The position numbers and the translations under genes are program-made. From an uncultured Lachnospiraceae bacterium (GTDB lineage Bacteria > Bacillota > Clostridia > Lachnospirales > Lachnospiraceae), in contig CANQME010000024.1 in assembly GCA_947624815.1 (NCBI GenBank), positions 1 to 35,371 on the forward strand: 35,371 nt of DNA, read 5' to 3'. Below, piece by piece: positions 20,701-27,250 of the stretch; positions within the stretch are counted from its first letter, which is position 1, and every line of letters begins with the position of its first letter. The notes beneath the pieces were generated by a model. The model was not told the DNA's origin and ran no database searches. It saw only the letters and a list, made by a program, of their open reading frames with translations.

Positions 20701-23700
20701 TGTACCGCGCGGCGGCAGACGGCAGCCTTGTCAGGGAGGATGCGTATCTGGCTGCGGAGTGGATCAGCGGACAGGACGGAACCTATACGGAGGATGACCG
20801 GTTAAACGGACGGATCCCCGCGGGATATCAGGAGGGGGATCTGAGACCCCATATGCTGAAACGGCTGCCGTCCGGCGATTACTGGCTGACGGAAGCGGAA
20901 AGCCCGGATTACTATACCACGTTCAGACCCGTCCGGATCGAATACAGAAGCGGCGACCCGATCCGGATCGTCAGGGTATCGGACGTTCTGGCGGAAGGCG
21001 AGGTAACGGTAAGGAAGGCGGATCCGGAAGGAAACGCCCTGACGGGGGCCGTATTCGAGGTGTCCGCGTACAGGCAGCCGGATCTGAAGAATCCGGTCTT
21101 TACCAGACGGTTCAGCGATTCCGGCGGCGCCGCATCCCTTACCGGACTTCCGGTGGGAGAAGCGCAGGAGGACGGAAGCGTCGTCCCTTACTGCTACCGG
21201 CTGAGGGAGGTCGTTCCGCCCCGGGGCTATGCGGTGAATCCGCAGGTGTATTCGTTTGAGTTCGCACCCGACCGAAACGGCGTGTCCTACCAATGGGGCG
21301 AGACCGCCGGGCATGAGCAGCGGATCACGGACAGGAGGACGCGGATCGCCATAAGGAAGAAGGATTTCGGAGAGGCGTTTGTCGCCGGCGCAGAGCTGGC
21401 GGTATACCCGGTCGCAGGTACCGGTGAAAACGGCGCTTATCTCTATGATGCGGATGCGCCGTTTGACCGGTGGATCACGTCGGAGGGGGAACCGGATCAT
21501 GTTCTGGAAGGGCTGATTGCCGGGCAGAGCTATCTGCTGGCGGAGCTGTCTGCGCCTGAAGGATATCAGATCATGCCTCCGGCCGTATTTACCCTGTCGG
21601 AGGACGGAAGACGGATCAGCTCCATCGGCAGTCATCCGGCGATTATCACATTTCATGATCTGTTCTCTGCGACGGTCCGGGGAAGATATGCCGTGCGGAG
21701 TGAAGTGACGGCGGAGGACGGGGACGGCAACACGGCTGCGTCCTGGACGGCGTCCGGAGATGGACATGTGCTGACGGCTGCGGATGGGATCCGAAACGGC
21801 GGGATCTATACGCTGACGGAGAGAACGATCTACAGCGACGGCTCCGCGGAGGTGACGGACAGGAGGACGCTGCGGCTCTCCCTGGAGGACGGGCGCTGTC
21901 CGGTGAAGGATCGGAGGCCGGTACGGGTCCGCCTGCGTCTGCTGGAAGCAGAGGAAACACAGGCGCCGGAACCGGAGCCGGATCGGACTGCCAGAGAGCT
22001 GGCCGCCTATGATCCGTCGGAAGCGCGACCGGAGCTGATCGTGGGGGAGCCTGCGTCGGAGCAGGAGCTGTTATCCAACCGAAAGACGTATGTGCTGGCG
22101 GAGACGACCTTCTATGACGACGGCAGCCGGATCGAAAGCGGCCGGCTGGCGTTCACGATCGGGGACGACGGCTCTGTGGCGGCTGTCGCCGGATATGACC
22201 AGGCGCGCCGTCTGACGGTCAGCAAGCGGGACATTACCGGAGAGGAAGAGCTTCCCGGAGCGCTTCTGCAGATCCTGAATGAAGACGGCGGGGTGGTTGA
22301 GGAATGGATCTCCGACACAAAGCCGCACCTGGTCGGCGCCGGTCTGGAGCCGGGAAGGCCCTATACGCTTCGCGAGGTTTTGCCGCCGAAGGGCTGGGCG
22401 TATGCGTCGGAGGTGACGTTCACATTATCTTCCGAAGGAAGCACGGAGCAGGTGCTCATGACGGACGGGCCGACCCGCGTATCGGTGACAAAGACGGATA
22501 TTACCGGAGAGAAGGAGCTTGCGGGAGCCAGGATGCAGATTCTGGAGGCCGAAGGCGTGCAGGAGGGACTGCCGCGGGAGGACGTCCGGCGGGGACGGCT
22601 GGTGGAGGAATGGATCTCGACCGGAGAGGCCCATGAGATCGTTGGAAAGCTGGAAGCAGGGAAGACATATATCCTGCATGAGGAATCGGCCCCTGCCGGA
22701 TACGCGTATGCCGCGGATATTGTGTTTCAGGTGTCTGAGGATGGCCGGATCGACCGGGTTGTGATGAAGGACGAAGCGCTTCCCCAAAGGCCCGCCGGTC
22801 CGCGAACGTATGGGAAGCCGGCGGCTGTAAAGCCCGGTCCTCGGCTGCCCGGAACCGTGGAAGCGGAGTATCAGGTATACCGTTTCGGGGTAGGAGCCGT
22901 ACCACTGGGAAGCCCGCAGCTCTTTACGGCGCCGGCGACCGGCGATGCGGACGCCGGGGCGGCCATGGGGGCGCTTGTGCTGGCAGTATGCTCGGCCGCG
23001 GCGTGCGGGATCTTCGGCGTCCTGCAGAGAGGGAATGCGCCACGTCGGAATAAGCCCCATCGGAATAAGCCCTGCCGCAGAGGGAAAGCCATGTTTGCCG
23101 TTTCCGCAGGTCTGGCCGCCGCCATGGCCCTGACCGCGCCCGCCGTTACGGCCCGTGCAGAGGAACAGGTGACCGAGACCGCGGAAGATGAGATCATGGT
23201 GCGTTTCAGCGCGTCGCCCGCAGCGGGAGGAGAAGGGCAGGAGCCTGCCCCGCCGCCGGATATCTATGTGTGGCAGGATGAGGAATATGATCTCAGCTCG
23301 TATCAGCTGACGGAGGTCCTGATGCCGGAGCTTGTCAGACAGGTGCGGGAATCCGTAAGATACGAAAGTGTCGAAAGGGCGGCGGGAGTGCCCGCCGAGA
23401 TCGAGACTGAGATCCGGGACGAGGCCACAGGGCGCAGGGCGTCGGTCATGCTTCCGCTGGAAAGCGAGGAGGCTTCCGGCTGGCGGTGGGAAGGGGGATT
23501 TACGTTCCCTGTTACCGTATGGGGATACGATTCCGGAAGCTTTCTTCTGGGAGGCGAAACGGTGGAGGTACGGGAAGATCAGCCGTTTGCAGGCTATGAG
23601 AGCGCGCTTCTGGAGCTGATCGGCGTGGATCCGGAATACTACCGGATCGACAGCGTGGAATGGAGCGGTCCTCCCGAAAACGGAGAAAACGGCCAGATCC

Positions 23701-24074
23701 GCCGGCAGGCTGCCGCTTCGGGACAGAAGTATGTGGCGGATATCGAGGCGGTCTACGGGGGCCCCGCCGTGATTCCTGCACAGCCGGGGACGGCGTACGA
23801 AGCGGTCTACCGGCGAAGAATGTCTGAGACGGAAACCGAAGACCCTACGGAGCCGGAAACGGAAGCTCCAAAGCATGAGACGGAGGCGTCCGCCGCGTCT
23901 GTGCCGGCGGATCCGACGCAGGAGGAACCGGAGGTCCTGTGGTGGCTTAGAAATCTGAGGTACGCGACTACGGTGATCATCGGATTGGGCGTTCTGGCCG
24001 GACTGCCGGCGGTCCTTATGTTCTTCAGGCGCAGAAAAAGACGGAAGGAGAACGAAAACAGGCGAAAAGTCTGA
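11706..24074 (+). CDS. giant thioester-domain / Cna-B (SpaA-like) surface adhesin
   Basis: At 4122 residues this is the dominant gene. The ATG at 11706 fits AGGAGG (11693-11698) with 7-base spacing; the ATG at 11700 is one base from it. Order: signal peptide (1-40); thioester (TQXA) domain with Cys76 (FCISPG) and Gln137 (AAAQTAIWAI), the pair that forms the internal thioester for covalent target capture; a charged linker (about 420-720); then Cna-B/SpaA-type domains starting near residues 336, 729, 1311, 1829, 2601, 2757, 2979, 3099, 3212, 3501 and 3591. Each opens with a Lys strand (VSKRD, VTKTD, LRIEKLD) and most end with the E-box YxLxExxxPxGY (YILHEESAPAGY, YTLREVLPPKGW). APATGD (3742-3747), a hydrophobic stretch and basic residues follow, then a second signal-like segment (from Met3796), a further domain and a C-terminal membrane segment with RRRKRRK. 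No sortase gene is in the window. Confidence 0.9.
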   Translation: MRKKWIRERQKQVQAGILAILCFCMAVLPLFDMTSVVGRAATFSGPNIWSGGSEMLFGHKRNYLYRWSDGYQMTFCISPGKHMGVSVVSEAIRTTVDDMGIPYIKSPGDYELLADVCFWYDHHGADRADNATYAAAQTAIWAIMNDGWESAGALEAIVDRHVPGTLARWHELQAYVERTGGPGAEIPAWLKTSRRDARKEPHAMRQKDGVWKREFDISSVPQLAPCEWQFEGDAAGWSVQTSGGKLVFTCTDGQVSEMIVSTPVPDSLAQWEHNTETLNIYLPKGSTSILQAMISAGLPTSRFYLCLTGGEAAPEEENEVELTIYRHQETFSSHYQVGLEKLCAETGQPLAGARFQVLEAFDAAQTGGLLDPGSMTPRPAVWRDFKICGDEATDEEGHFIHGDRKSYEYEKTYCSGHPKPGASEEEEIPEERKAGAAEDKEMSEERKAGAADIEDDAEAAAEQQKRAERQWEALVEQCAAYNEGNHFHNVTPGAALEEMLADRDASYEQFIGLEYRYAFRETQARYGYVRHGQHRDDRSIPILRVSSLEAGGSVYEDGRSEEAVVNEDIGQRTYRPAAETKREPYRPAGTVRQAAKPGGGRDWGWKNRIRKEAGSGERKKDRTPSGKPAESDWPFKTATPANAEEAAEPGWDALAAATPSDAERSGKLRYLFLGRTGKGPAGDPEEEDILGEPALPEPVEDDVEWVTPRPYDTEPQYPAAVTDHRTEGELHINKRDMELSDGEGNGYDSYGDTQGDATLEGAVYGLYAAEDIIHPDGKTGVVYRAGELTAVAATDKNGDASFMAYTEEGALMDGAFGQSRSGRQPDSWIGRPLIAGRYLVKEIARSEGYELTVDPAAVKKAKAAGRADVTSAMSHPIDMHDGSWLEFEVTCRDTSEGFDILVSGFPEGSAFFRSGMEETSAEEEVVTGVRMVPTGEYERAKGGEYRLDATGSRIPKRDGDGSILYDEESPVMRTYFAVRRSSYYPGGEYEITVDPKKWRDTGAADGTYIREEVNAILEQLGYVKADPDSAPWTVLQLGGKTNQSLAREILEWYGSASFWSCAIIDRVWEEDGVWKALAFHDYPGGSAVYEAASDTVYVRVPVRVGGGKRHMYVPFPSGACVIRNGYVTLASVKQKDGEIPFGAVMEDYLEPEYAPLYERYAKGDYLLDGRGEPIPIYREEYILETRTNTTSDYALTPLDAVYDAAAGSYRIHVDNTVDWSRREEPLVMTFRASAPEKTRIHEGRQMFYSDYLTDIAGAGASAFACVRGDEPAGAAKLVYPGQISPVQDGTGVFGAGSRREPLRMGERIITQRVKVIKTVTAPDGTPAREQLPNFRFKAYLKSNLERLYRDENGAVVWLDRRGRAVDIAEKKRTYPAKVPGIFTKVPRQTAPLYKQNRDAVIAGEVLYRDGEDKPRDGYTAVLETVEKTLADGTGFRKMRVYNYDKFFDAMTVANYDKWDDGTARSTSYRPRGNTVNRSKAAVENEKASDMVRQFAIDWYLDGEAARMDTEGTTAYGDQLYDEALRRAIRKAENYLKPFFAYDLDEIYAIAWDGEAGGGPDGDPSTVSADDTAEGSCFGVSAGLPYGTYVIAEQQPHYAKLRDFRNRHYRTGSPKEVCVPSLYLQTEMEDPDDVLSAEYLYDSQMSMEEMQERYRIRFGEERPGPEADGAAAYVTEAGGHIGEYEIYQYGMDMDLISNGAGSAGKGDYFALTQDRWKPYPNYYNEADDRTAGEVTYYLSEGKPGSREAGQVYRYSSVTEDAANADGVRFAGGPVSAENPRGYYFRDHVKAMRGVRTAYEGLFSPALVPESPEEGVCARVRFANIPYRTRLRIEKLDSETRENLLHDDAIFNLYEAEREEAPDGEGRVRFYDADTTVKGSREFLESMRAADIRPLPGGGYQGVVSEGTPVCREKKRVFQTDERGVRTGEFRSYTTARDGALEKAGEDFAGGYGLQNAGWLETPEPLDAGAYVLAEAKAPDGYVRSRPVAVEIYSDTVTYYQRGDRDRRVVATIYGTDAEGAEGPEDTARIYVENEPVRLLAEKRKEAQADGGGGDGRPRTVTFRISGRVDAGLGEIGGSANYEYAFRNGVYLGYAWRKGTLEYLKALKDSGMDVRIVYHGGIFAGYGYVTQTLETADDRSGYVTGALMTLYEGMELTPSGDREDLAYEGLVVERGGTGNVTRMYVKKGYAGSRTEFVNTGRTSSEPPGDVWSAVRTERDDTDILFHDLGGLELFRTETVAGKRVLYAYGRDHSRLEVGQLEEDKELCPATDGSQSIFAFRNGAPVFELAGGDFKRISYSAADKVFEGAFARPKRRPDGTVGMSGGVALFHLAADGSRDSLTDPYTGMAYVLAESRPADGDDRGSAGMGFDMETLTGAENVRVLVWPVTVSRDKEGRLMAREKIATSRIATPGETADTEYLTGTWEPEDGGQSHQMSSLVKNRFGQDLNGEPVFAGNNGSFGKTVRPVYDRHGLPRYYRCSGQSYETEIPLYDRSGRPVREKTADLAGHYDEASYVMENGKILHRAGESYILENTWITGESTPDDPFSGHMTKGQADLLRRVPSGAYIMEELAAPEGYRKGLPTGVVVEETAAVQRTEMTDRTTKLLIGKIDGTESYSYQVLDMRRTDDSGRTAVLGTVTEGKGAFRHTQIPGARLTLYEASRVYTSDLERYPNGTYLKKKDGRPFRFHSTDSRPGAEEELTASWISGDRPVYLEGLPAGEYLLEETETPAGMVSAPAVEVTAGKTGQVQTYILYNDHTKVELEKYSGDGADRNLVNGAGFTIFEAVTDAQGQVVYDGNGWPAYDPQKAVDRFVSCDGEKYRGFIREFEEQFGRYGTGLRAVSWEYGGQNRTAYYVNHTQLDASEDGGSGTAFPTTVQMTLRTDSGEELRVTAYGQGESRLGQNWVYEYRLDYHALPEVNERASSYLTVDGMRRWDYLPAGAAYAAVETEPPAGYAAAEPVLLKIQDTADIQRYRVRNEEGAIMISKSFSGGGELSGARLRLYRAAADGSLVREDAYLAAEWISGQDGTYTEDDRLNGRIPAGYQEGDLRPHMLKRLPSGDYWLTEAESPDYYTTFRPVRIEYRSGDPIRIVRVSDVLAEGEVTVRKADPEGNALTGAVFEVSAYRQPDLKNPVFTRRFSDSGGAASLTGLPVGEAQEDGSVVPYCYRLREVVPPRGYAVNPQVYSFEFAPDRNGVSYQWGETAGHEQRITDRRTRIAIRKKDFGEAFVAGAELAVYPVAGTGENGAYLYDADAPFDRWITSEGEPDHVLEGLIAGQSYLLAELSAPEGYQIMPPAVFTLSEDGRRISSIGSHPAIITFHDLFSATVRGRYAVRSEVTAEDGDGNTAASWTASGDGHVLTAADGIRNGGIYTLTERTIYSDGSAEVTDRRTLRLSLEDGRCPVKDRRPVRVRLRLLEAEETQAPEPEPDRTARELAAYDPSEARPELIVGEPASEQELLSNRKTYVLAETTFYDDGSRIESGRLAFTIGDDGSVAAVAGYDQARRLTVSKRDITGEEELPGALLQILNEDGGVVEEWISDTKPHLVGAGLEPGRPYTLREVLPPKGWAYASEVTFTLSSEGSTEQVLMTDGPTRVSVTKTDITGEKELAGARMQILEAEGVQEGLPREDVRRGRLVEEWISTGEAHEIVGKLEAGKTYILHEESAPAGYAYAADIVFQVSEDGRIDRVVMKDEALPQRPAGPRTYGKPAAVKPGPRLPGTVEAEYQVYRFGVGAVPLGSPQLFTAPATGDADAGAAMGALVLAVCSAAACGIFGVLQRGNAPRRNKPHRNKPCRRGKAMFAVSAGLAAAMALTAPAVTARAEEQVTETAEDEIMVRFSASPAAGGEGQEPAPPPDIYVWQDEEYDLSSYQLTEVLMPELVRQVRESVRYESVERAAGVPAEIETEIRDEATGRRASVMLPLESEEASGWRWEGGFTFPVTVWGYDSGSFLLGGETVEVREDQPFAGYESALLELIGVDPEYYRIDSVEWSGPPENGENGQIRRQAAASGQKYVADIEAVYGGPAVIPAQPGTAYEAVYRRRMSETETEDPTEPETEAPKHETEASAASVPADPTQEEPEVLWWLRNLRYATTVIIGLGVLAGLPAVLMFFRRRKRRKENENRRKV
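12984..13067 (+). repeat. 42-bp tandem duplication in the adhesin linker
   Basis: Two adjacent 42-bp units encode EIPEERKAGAAEDK and EMSEERKAGAADIE in the charged linker between the first Cna-B domain and the next, showing recent in-frame expansion. Confidence 0.8.
22929..23165 (+). other. internal sorting-signal-like element followed by a second signal peptide
   Basis: Within the giant ORF, codons from 22929 read APATGD (LPxTG-like), then about 22 hydrophobic residues (AAMGALVLAVCSAAACGIFGVL), then a basic segment with RRNK/HRNK/CRRGK. At 23091 an in-frame ATG preceded by AGAGGG (6-base spacing) begins MFAVSAGLAAAMALTAPAV...ARAEE, a typical signal peptide with an Ala-x-Ala-like cleavage site. 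This is the end of one cell-wall protein and the beginning of another, joined without a stop codon. Confidence 0.65.
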
Positions 24075-24103
24075 TTGCGCAAATCCCGTTTTTCTGCTAT
24101 GAT
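24075..24103 (+). promoter_or_regulatory. promoter of malQ
   Basis: TTGCGC (24075-24080), a 17-bp spacer and TATGAT (24098-24103), with TGC ahead of the -10 (extended -10). It starts right after the stop of the giant gene. Confidence 0.65.
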
Positions 24104-24166
24104 AGAAGAAACTGCCGGGAACGAAATAGTTCGAAAAGCAAAGCAGAAGAAAGGGAGGACCTGGGT

Positions 24167-25663
24167 ATGAGAGAGTGCGGAATCCTGCTTCCGATCGCCA
24201 GTCTGCCGTCGGAGTACGGCATCGGCGCATTTTCAAAAGAGGCATATCAGTTTGTTGACGATCTGCGGGCGGCCGGCCAGAATTACTGGCAGATCCTGCC
24301 GCTGGGACCGACGGGGTACGGGGATTCGCCGTATCAGGCGTTTTCCGCTTTTGCGGGCAACCCGTATTTCATCGATCTGGAGCAGCTGATCGCGGACGGA
24401 CTGCTGACGAAGCAGGAATGCGATGAGGCCGATTTCGGCGACGACGAAAGGTATATCAATTACGAGGCGATCTATAACAGCCGTTTTAAGGTGCTGCGGA
24501 AGGCTTATGAGCGTTGGAAGGAACGGATGCTTGCGGCCGGGGCGGATCTTGAGAAGGAGCTGACCGGAGATCTCTATGAGGAGACGCTGGACTACTGCTT
24601 CTATGCGGCGGTGAAGCGTTCCTTCGGAGAGAAGAGCTGGAGTGAATGGGACGAGGATATCAAGCTTCGCCGGCCGGAGGCTGTGACGCGCTACCGCGCG
24701 GAACTGGAGGATGAGATCCGGTTTTATGAGTTCCAGCAGATGATGTTCTTAAAGCAGTGGCACGCCCTGAAGAAGTACGCCAATGAGCGCGGGATCCGGA
24801 TCATCGGCGACATCCCGATCTACGTGGCGTTCGACAGCGCCGACAGCTGGAGCCATCCGGAGCTGTTCCAGTTCGATGAAAGATGCCGGCCGGAAGCGGT
24901 GGCCGGAGTGCCGCCGGACGCGTTTTCCGCCACGGGACAGCTGTGGGGGAATCCGCTGTACCGCTGGAGCTATCACAAGAAGACCGGGTACGCCTGGTGG
25001 CTGCGCAGGATGAAGTACTGCTTCGATCTGTATGACGTGGTGCGTGTGGATCATTTCAGGGGATTCGAGAAGTATTATGCGGTACCCGCAGGCGACGCGA
25101 CGGCAGAGAACGGCGTCTGGGAGAACGGTCCGGGCTACGCGCTGTTTAAGAAGATGAAGGATGAGCTGGGAGAACTGAATATCATCGCCGAGGATCTGGG
25201 ATTTCTGACCCCGGAGGTCCTTAAGATGGTGGAGAAGACCGGGTTCCCCGGGATGAAGGTGCTTCAGTTTGCTTTTAATGCCGGTGAGAAGAGCAATTAT
25301 CTGCCCTGCTTCTATACGCCGAACAGCGTGGTGTATACCGGAACCCACGATAACGATACCGTGAAGAGCTGGTATGAGACGATCTCGCAGAGAGACCGGG
25401 ATTTTGCAGCACAGTACATGGGAATTACGGATCCCGACTGGAACGACATTCACTGGGCGTTTATCCGCGCGGCGCTGTCCAGCGTGGCCAGACTGGCGGT
25501 AATCCCGCTGCAGGATTACCTGGGCCTTGGCTGGGAGGCGCGCATCAACACGCCGTCCACGTTGGGCGGCAACTGGGAATGGCGCATGAAAAAGGGCGAG
25601 TTTACCCGCCCGATCATAGACAGATGCCGCCAGATGAATCATCTGTACGCAAGAGGGCAGTGA
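24167..25663 (+). CDS. malQ: 4-alpha-glucanotransferase (amylomaltase)
   Basis: MalQ transfers alpha-1,4-glucan segments between maltodextrins and releases glucose in the cytoplasm. The 498-residue length is normal for GH77. It begins with RECGILLPIASLPSEYGIG and shows YWQILPLGPTGYGDSPYQ, the loop PPDAFSATGQLWGNPLY, the nucleophile in RVDHFRGF (Asp295), the acid/base in IIAEDLGFLTPEV (Glu342) and GTHDNDT (Asp395). AGGGAGG lies eight bases before the ATG. It has its own promoter and no repeat inserts, unlike the other sugar enzymes nearby. It would work with the debranching and branching enzymes on glycogen and maltodextrin. No clear terminator follows; a weak GCCGC/GCGGC hairpin lies at 25674-25686. 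Confidence 0.97.
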   Translation: MRECGILLPIASLPSEYGIGAFSKEAYQFVDDLRAAGQNYWQILPLGPTGYGDSPYQAFSAFAGNPYFIDLEQLIADGLLTKQECDEADFGDDERYINYEAIYNSRFKVLRKAYERWKERMLAAGADLEKELTGDLYEETLDYCFYAAVKRSFGEKSWSEWDEDIKLRRPEAVTRYRAELEDEIRFYEFQQMMFLKQWHALKKYANERGIRIIGDIPIYVAFDSADSWSHPELFQFDERCRPEAVAGVPPDAFSATGQLWGNPLYRWSYHKKTGYAWWLRRMKYCFDLYDVVRVDHFRGFEKYYAVPAGDATAENGVWENGPGYALFKKMKDELGELNIIAEDLGFLTPEVLKMVEKTGFPGMKVLQFAFNAGEKSNYLPCFYTPNSVVYTGTHDNDTVKSWYETISQRDRDFAAQYMGITDPDWNDIHWAFIRAALSSVARLAVIPLQDYLGLGWEARINTPSTLGGNWEWRMKKGEFTRPIIDRCRQMNHLYARGQ

Positions 25664-25697
25664 CGAAGAGTCGCTGCCGCTCTGCGGCCGGAACGGA

Positions 25698-26381
25698 TCA
25701 CTCCGCCGGATGGATCGCGTCGTTATCCGCCTCCTCGATGACCTCGGTCAGGGAGAACGCCGGCTGGTATTCGTTCCCGGACATGTCCTTTACCGTTACG
25801 GTCAGACCGGTCGTATCGATCTCGAATACCGCGGTTCCGGCGTTGCGGTCGACGGACAGAGGCGCGATCTGCCGTCCGTCCCCGGTGACCGCGGACAGGC
25901 TCTCGTAATCGATCCCGGACTGGGTGTCGCTGAGCCACAGCGTCAGCTGGCCGTCCTCCAGTGTGTAGGAGGTCACGTCCGGAAGCTCATTGTCCAGAAC
26001 GTCGATCACCTCATAGCCGGTGATGGCCATATGGTTGAAGTTCTCCATGTGGATCTCCAGCACGCCGTTGCGGGTGACGGTGGACCGGTAGCTTTTGCGG
26101 CCGACCGGCGTCAGATCCAGCGGCTCGCCGTCCAGTGTGATGGTCACGTTCCGCAGGGGCATGAACGATGTGATCGTGAAGGTGACGTCGGTGGTACGGT
26201 AGTCGTTGGTATTGGCGATGGTCACCTCATAGCCGGGCTTGGTAGTCACCAGGAAAAAGATGATCAGATTAACGACGACAAAAGGCAGAATATAAAATAG
26301 CAAAAGCCGAACCCATTCGAGCCGTAAGAAGCTGCTGCGTCTTCTGACCGGGGTGCGGCGACGGACACGCTGCTGTTCCAT
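25698..26381 (-). CDS. single-pass membrane protein with an Ig-like extracytoplasmic domain, function unknown
   Basis: The 227-residue product has an Arg-rich cytoplasmic N-terminus (QQRVRRRTPVRRRSS), one membrane helix (about 26-47, LLLFYILPFVVVNLIIFFLV) and a beta-rich exterior domain with strands such as TDVTFTITSFMP and VLEIHMENFNHMAITGYEV, ending in an acidic tail. The pattern of DVTSYTLEDGQLTLWLSD and VKDMSGNEYQ resembles Ig-like or bacterial sandwich domains. GGAGGG stands six bases before the ATG. It is convergent with malQ and divergent from the HD hydrolase gene. I do not recognise a function; it seems to be a Lachnospiraceae hypothetical protein. Confidence 0.8.
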   Translation of the reverse strand: MEQQRVRRRTPVRRRSSFLRLEWVRLLLFYILPFVVVNLIIFFLVTTKPGYEVTIANTNDYRTTDVTFTITSFMPLRNVTITLDGEPLDLTPVGRKSYRSTVTRNGVLEIHMENFNHMAITGYEVIDVLDNELPDVTSYTLEDGQLTLWLSDTQSGIDYESLSAVTGDGRQIAPLSVDRNAGTAVFEIDTTGLTVTVKDMSGNEYQPAFSLTEVIEEADNDAIHPAE

Positions 26382-26480
26382 AGGAATCCCTCCGCTGTTC
26401 TGTGATTGGTATGATGAAACCGGCTTCCATAAGTCCCGCCGGTGAACGCCGGCAGGCAGGCACAGAAAAGTCGTATCCCT

Positions 26481-26509
26481 AGCATACCAGAAAATCAGAA
26501 ATCTTACAA
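26481..26509 (-). promoter_or_regulatory. promoter of the Ig-like membrane protein gene
   Basis: Minus strand TTGTAA (26509-26504), 17-bp spacer, TATGCT (26486-26481). It is back to back with the promoter of the HD gene, about 8 bp apart. Confidence 0.65.
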
Positions 26510-26516
26510 GTTATAC

Positions 26517-26545
26517 TTCAAAAAATATATATTTTATGGTAAGAT
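26517..26545 (+). promoter_or_regulatory. promoter of the HD hydrolase gene
   Basis: TTCAAA (26517-26522), a 17-bp AT-rich spacer, TAAGAT (26540-26545) with TGG before the -10. A leader of about 100 nt without recognised structure follows. Confidence 0.5.
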
Positions 26546-26652
26546 AAATCCGACAATCGACTGCAAGAAGCCTCCCGCCGGTACGATGCGCCGCAGGTGA
26601 GGCAAAGTCCCCTACTCCAATGCATCCCCCTACATGGAAAGGGAGGACAACC

Positions 26653-27192
26653 ATGATCCACAGAGCCGCGGCTTATGCCGCGAAGGCCCACGAAGGCGCG
26701 CTCCGCAAAGGGAGCAATATGCCGTATATCGTTCATCCGAAGGAGGTTGCGGCTCTTACGGCCGCGATGGGCGGCGATCAGGAAGCCATCGCCGCAGCCT
26801 ATCTGCACGATGTGATCGAAGACGCGGGCGTGACTTACGAGGAGCTGAAGGAGGAATTCGGCCACAGAGTGGCCGATCTCGTTCTGGCTGAGAGCGAGGA
26901 CAAGACGAAGACCTGGATCGAACGCAAGCAGGCGACGGTGGATCGTCTGCGCACGGCAGTGCGTGAGGAGAAGCTGATCACCTTTGCAGACAAGCTGAGC
27001 AACCTTCGCAGTACCGCGGAGGATTATCTGGCGATGGGAGACGTGATCTGGCAGAAATTCCGTCAGAAGGACAAGGTCATGCATGCCTGGTATTACAGGA
27101 GTGTGTTTGAGAGCTTCGGAGATTTTGAGGAATTTCCGTTTTACGAGGAATACCGGATGCTTCTGAATCTGGTATTCGGGGATATTCCGTGA
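26653..27192 (+). CDS. stand-alone HD-domain (p)ppGpp hydrolase-like protein
   Basis: The 179-residue product matches the N-terminal hydrolase half of RelA/SpoT proteins: His28 in YIVHPKEV, the HD pair His52-Asp53 followed by VIED (Glu56, Asp57), and the later FADKLSNLRS motif. The metal ligands and the catalytic ED pair are present, and there is no synthetase, TGS or ACT domain. Small alarmone hydrolases of the Mesh1 type have this size and remove the 3'-pyrophosphate of ppGpp; related HD proteins can act on other nucleotides, so the substrate is an inference. GGGAGG six bases upstream of 26653 supports this start over the in-frame ATG at 26620. It has its own promoter and ends at a bidirectional terminator. 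Confidence 0.88.
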   Translation: MIHRAAAYAAKAHEGALRKGSNMPYIVHPKEVAALTAAMGGDQEAIAAAYLHDVIEDAGVTYEELKEEFGHRVADLVLAESEDKTKTWIERKQATVDRLRTAVREEKLITFADKLSNLRSTAEDYLAMGDVIWQKFRQKDKVMHAWYYRSVFESFGDFEEFPFYEEYRMLLNLVFGDIP

Positions 27193-27231
27193 GAAAACGG
27201 GGTACTGCATAACCGTGATGCAGTACCCCGT
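27193..27231. terminator. bidirectional terminator between convergent genes
   Basis: A perfect 14-bp stem (27197-27210 with 27218-27231) and 7-base loop lies between the HD gene and the LacI-type gene. The AAAA at 27194-27197 gives a T-run for the minus-strand message, so it is clearest as the terminator of the LacI-type gene, and could also stop the HD message. Confidence 0.8.
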
Positions 27232-27250
27232 GTATGTTAGAATGGAATGG

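Noticed and set aside
24104-24166. LacI-type operator upstream of malQ (GAAC-N6-GTTC)
   Set aside because: Only four-base arms, and no equivalent found near the debranching, glgB or GH31 promoters.
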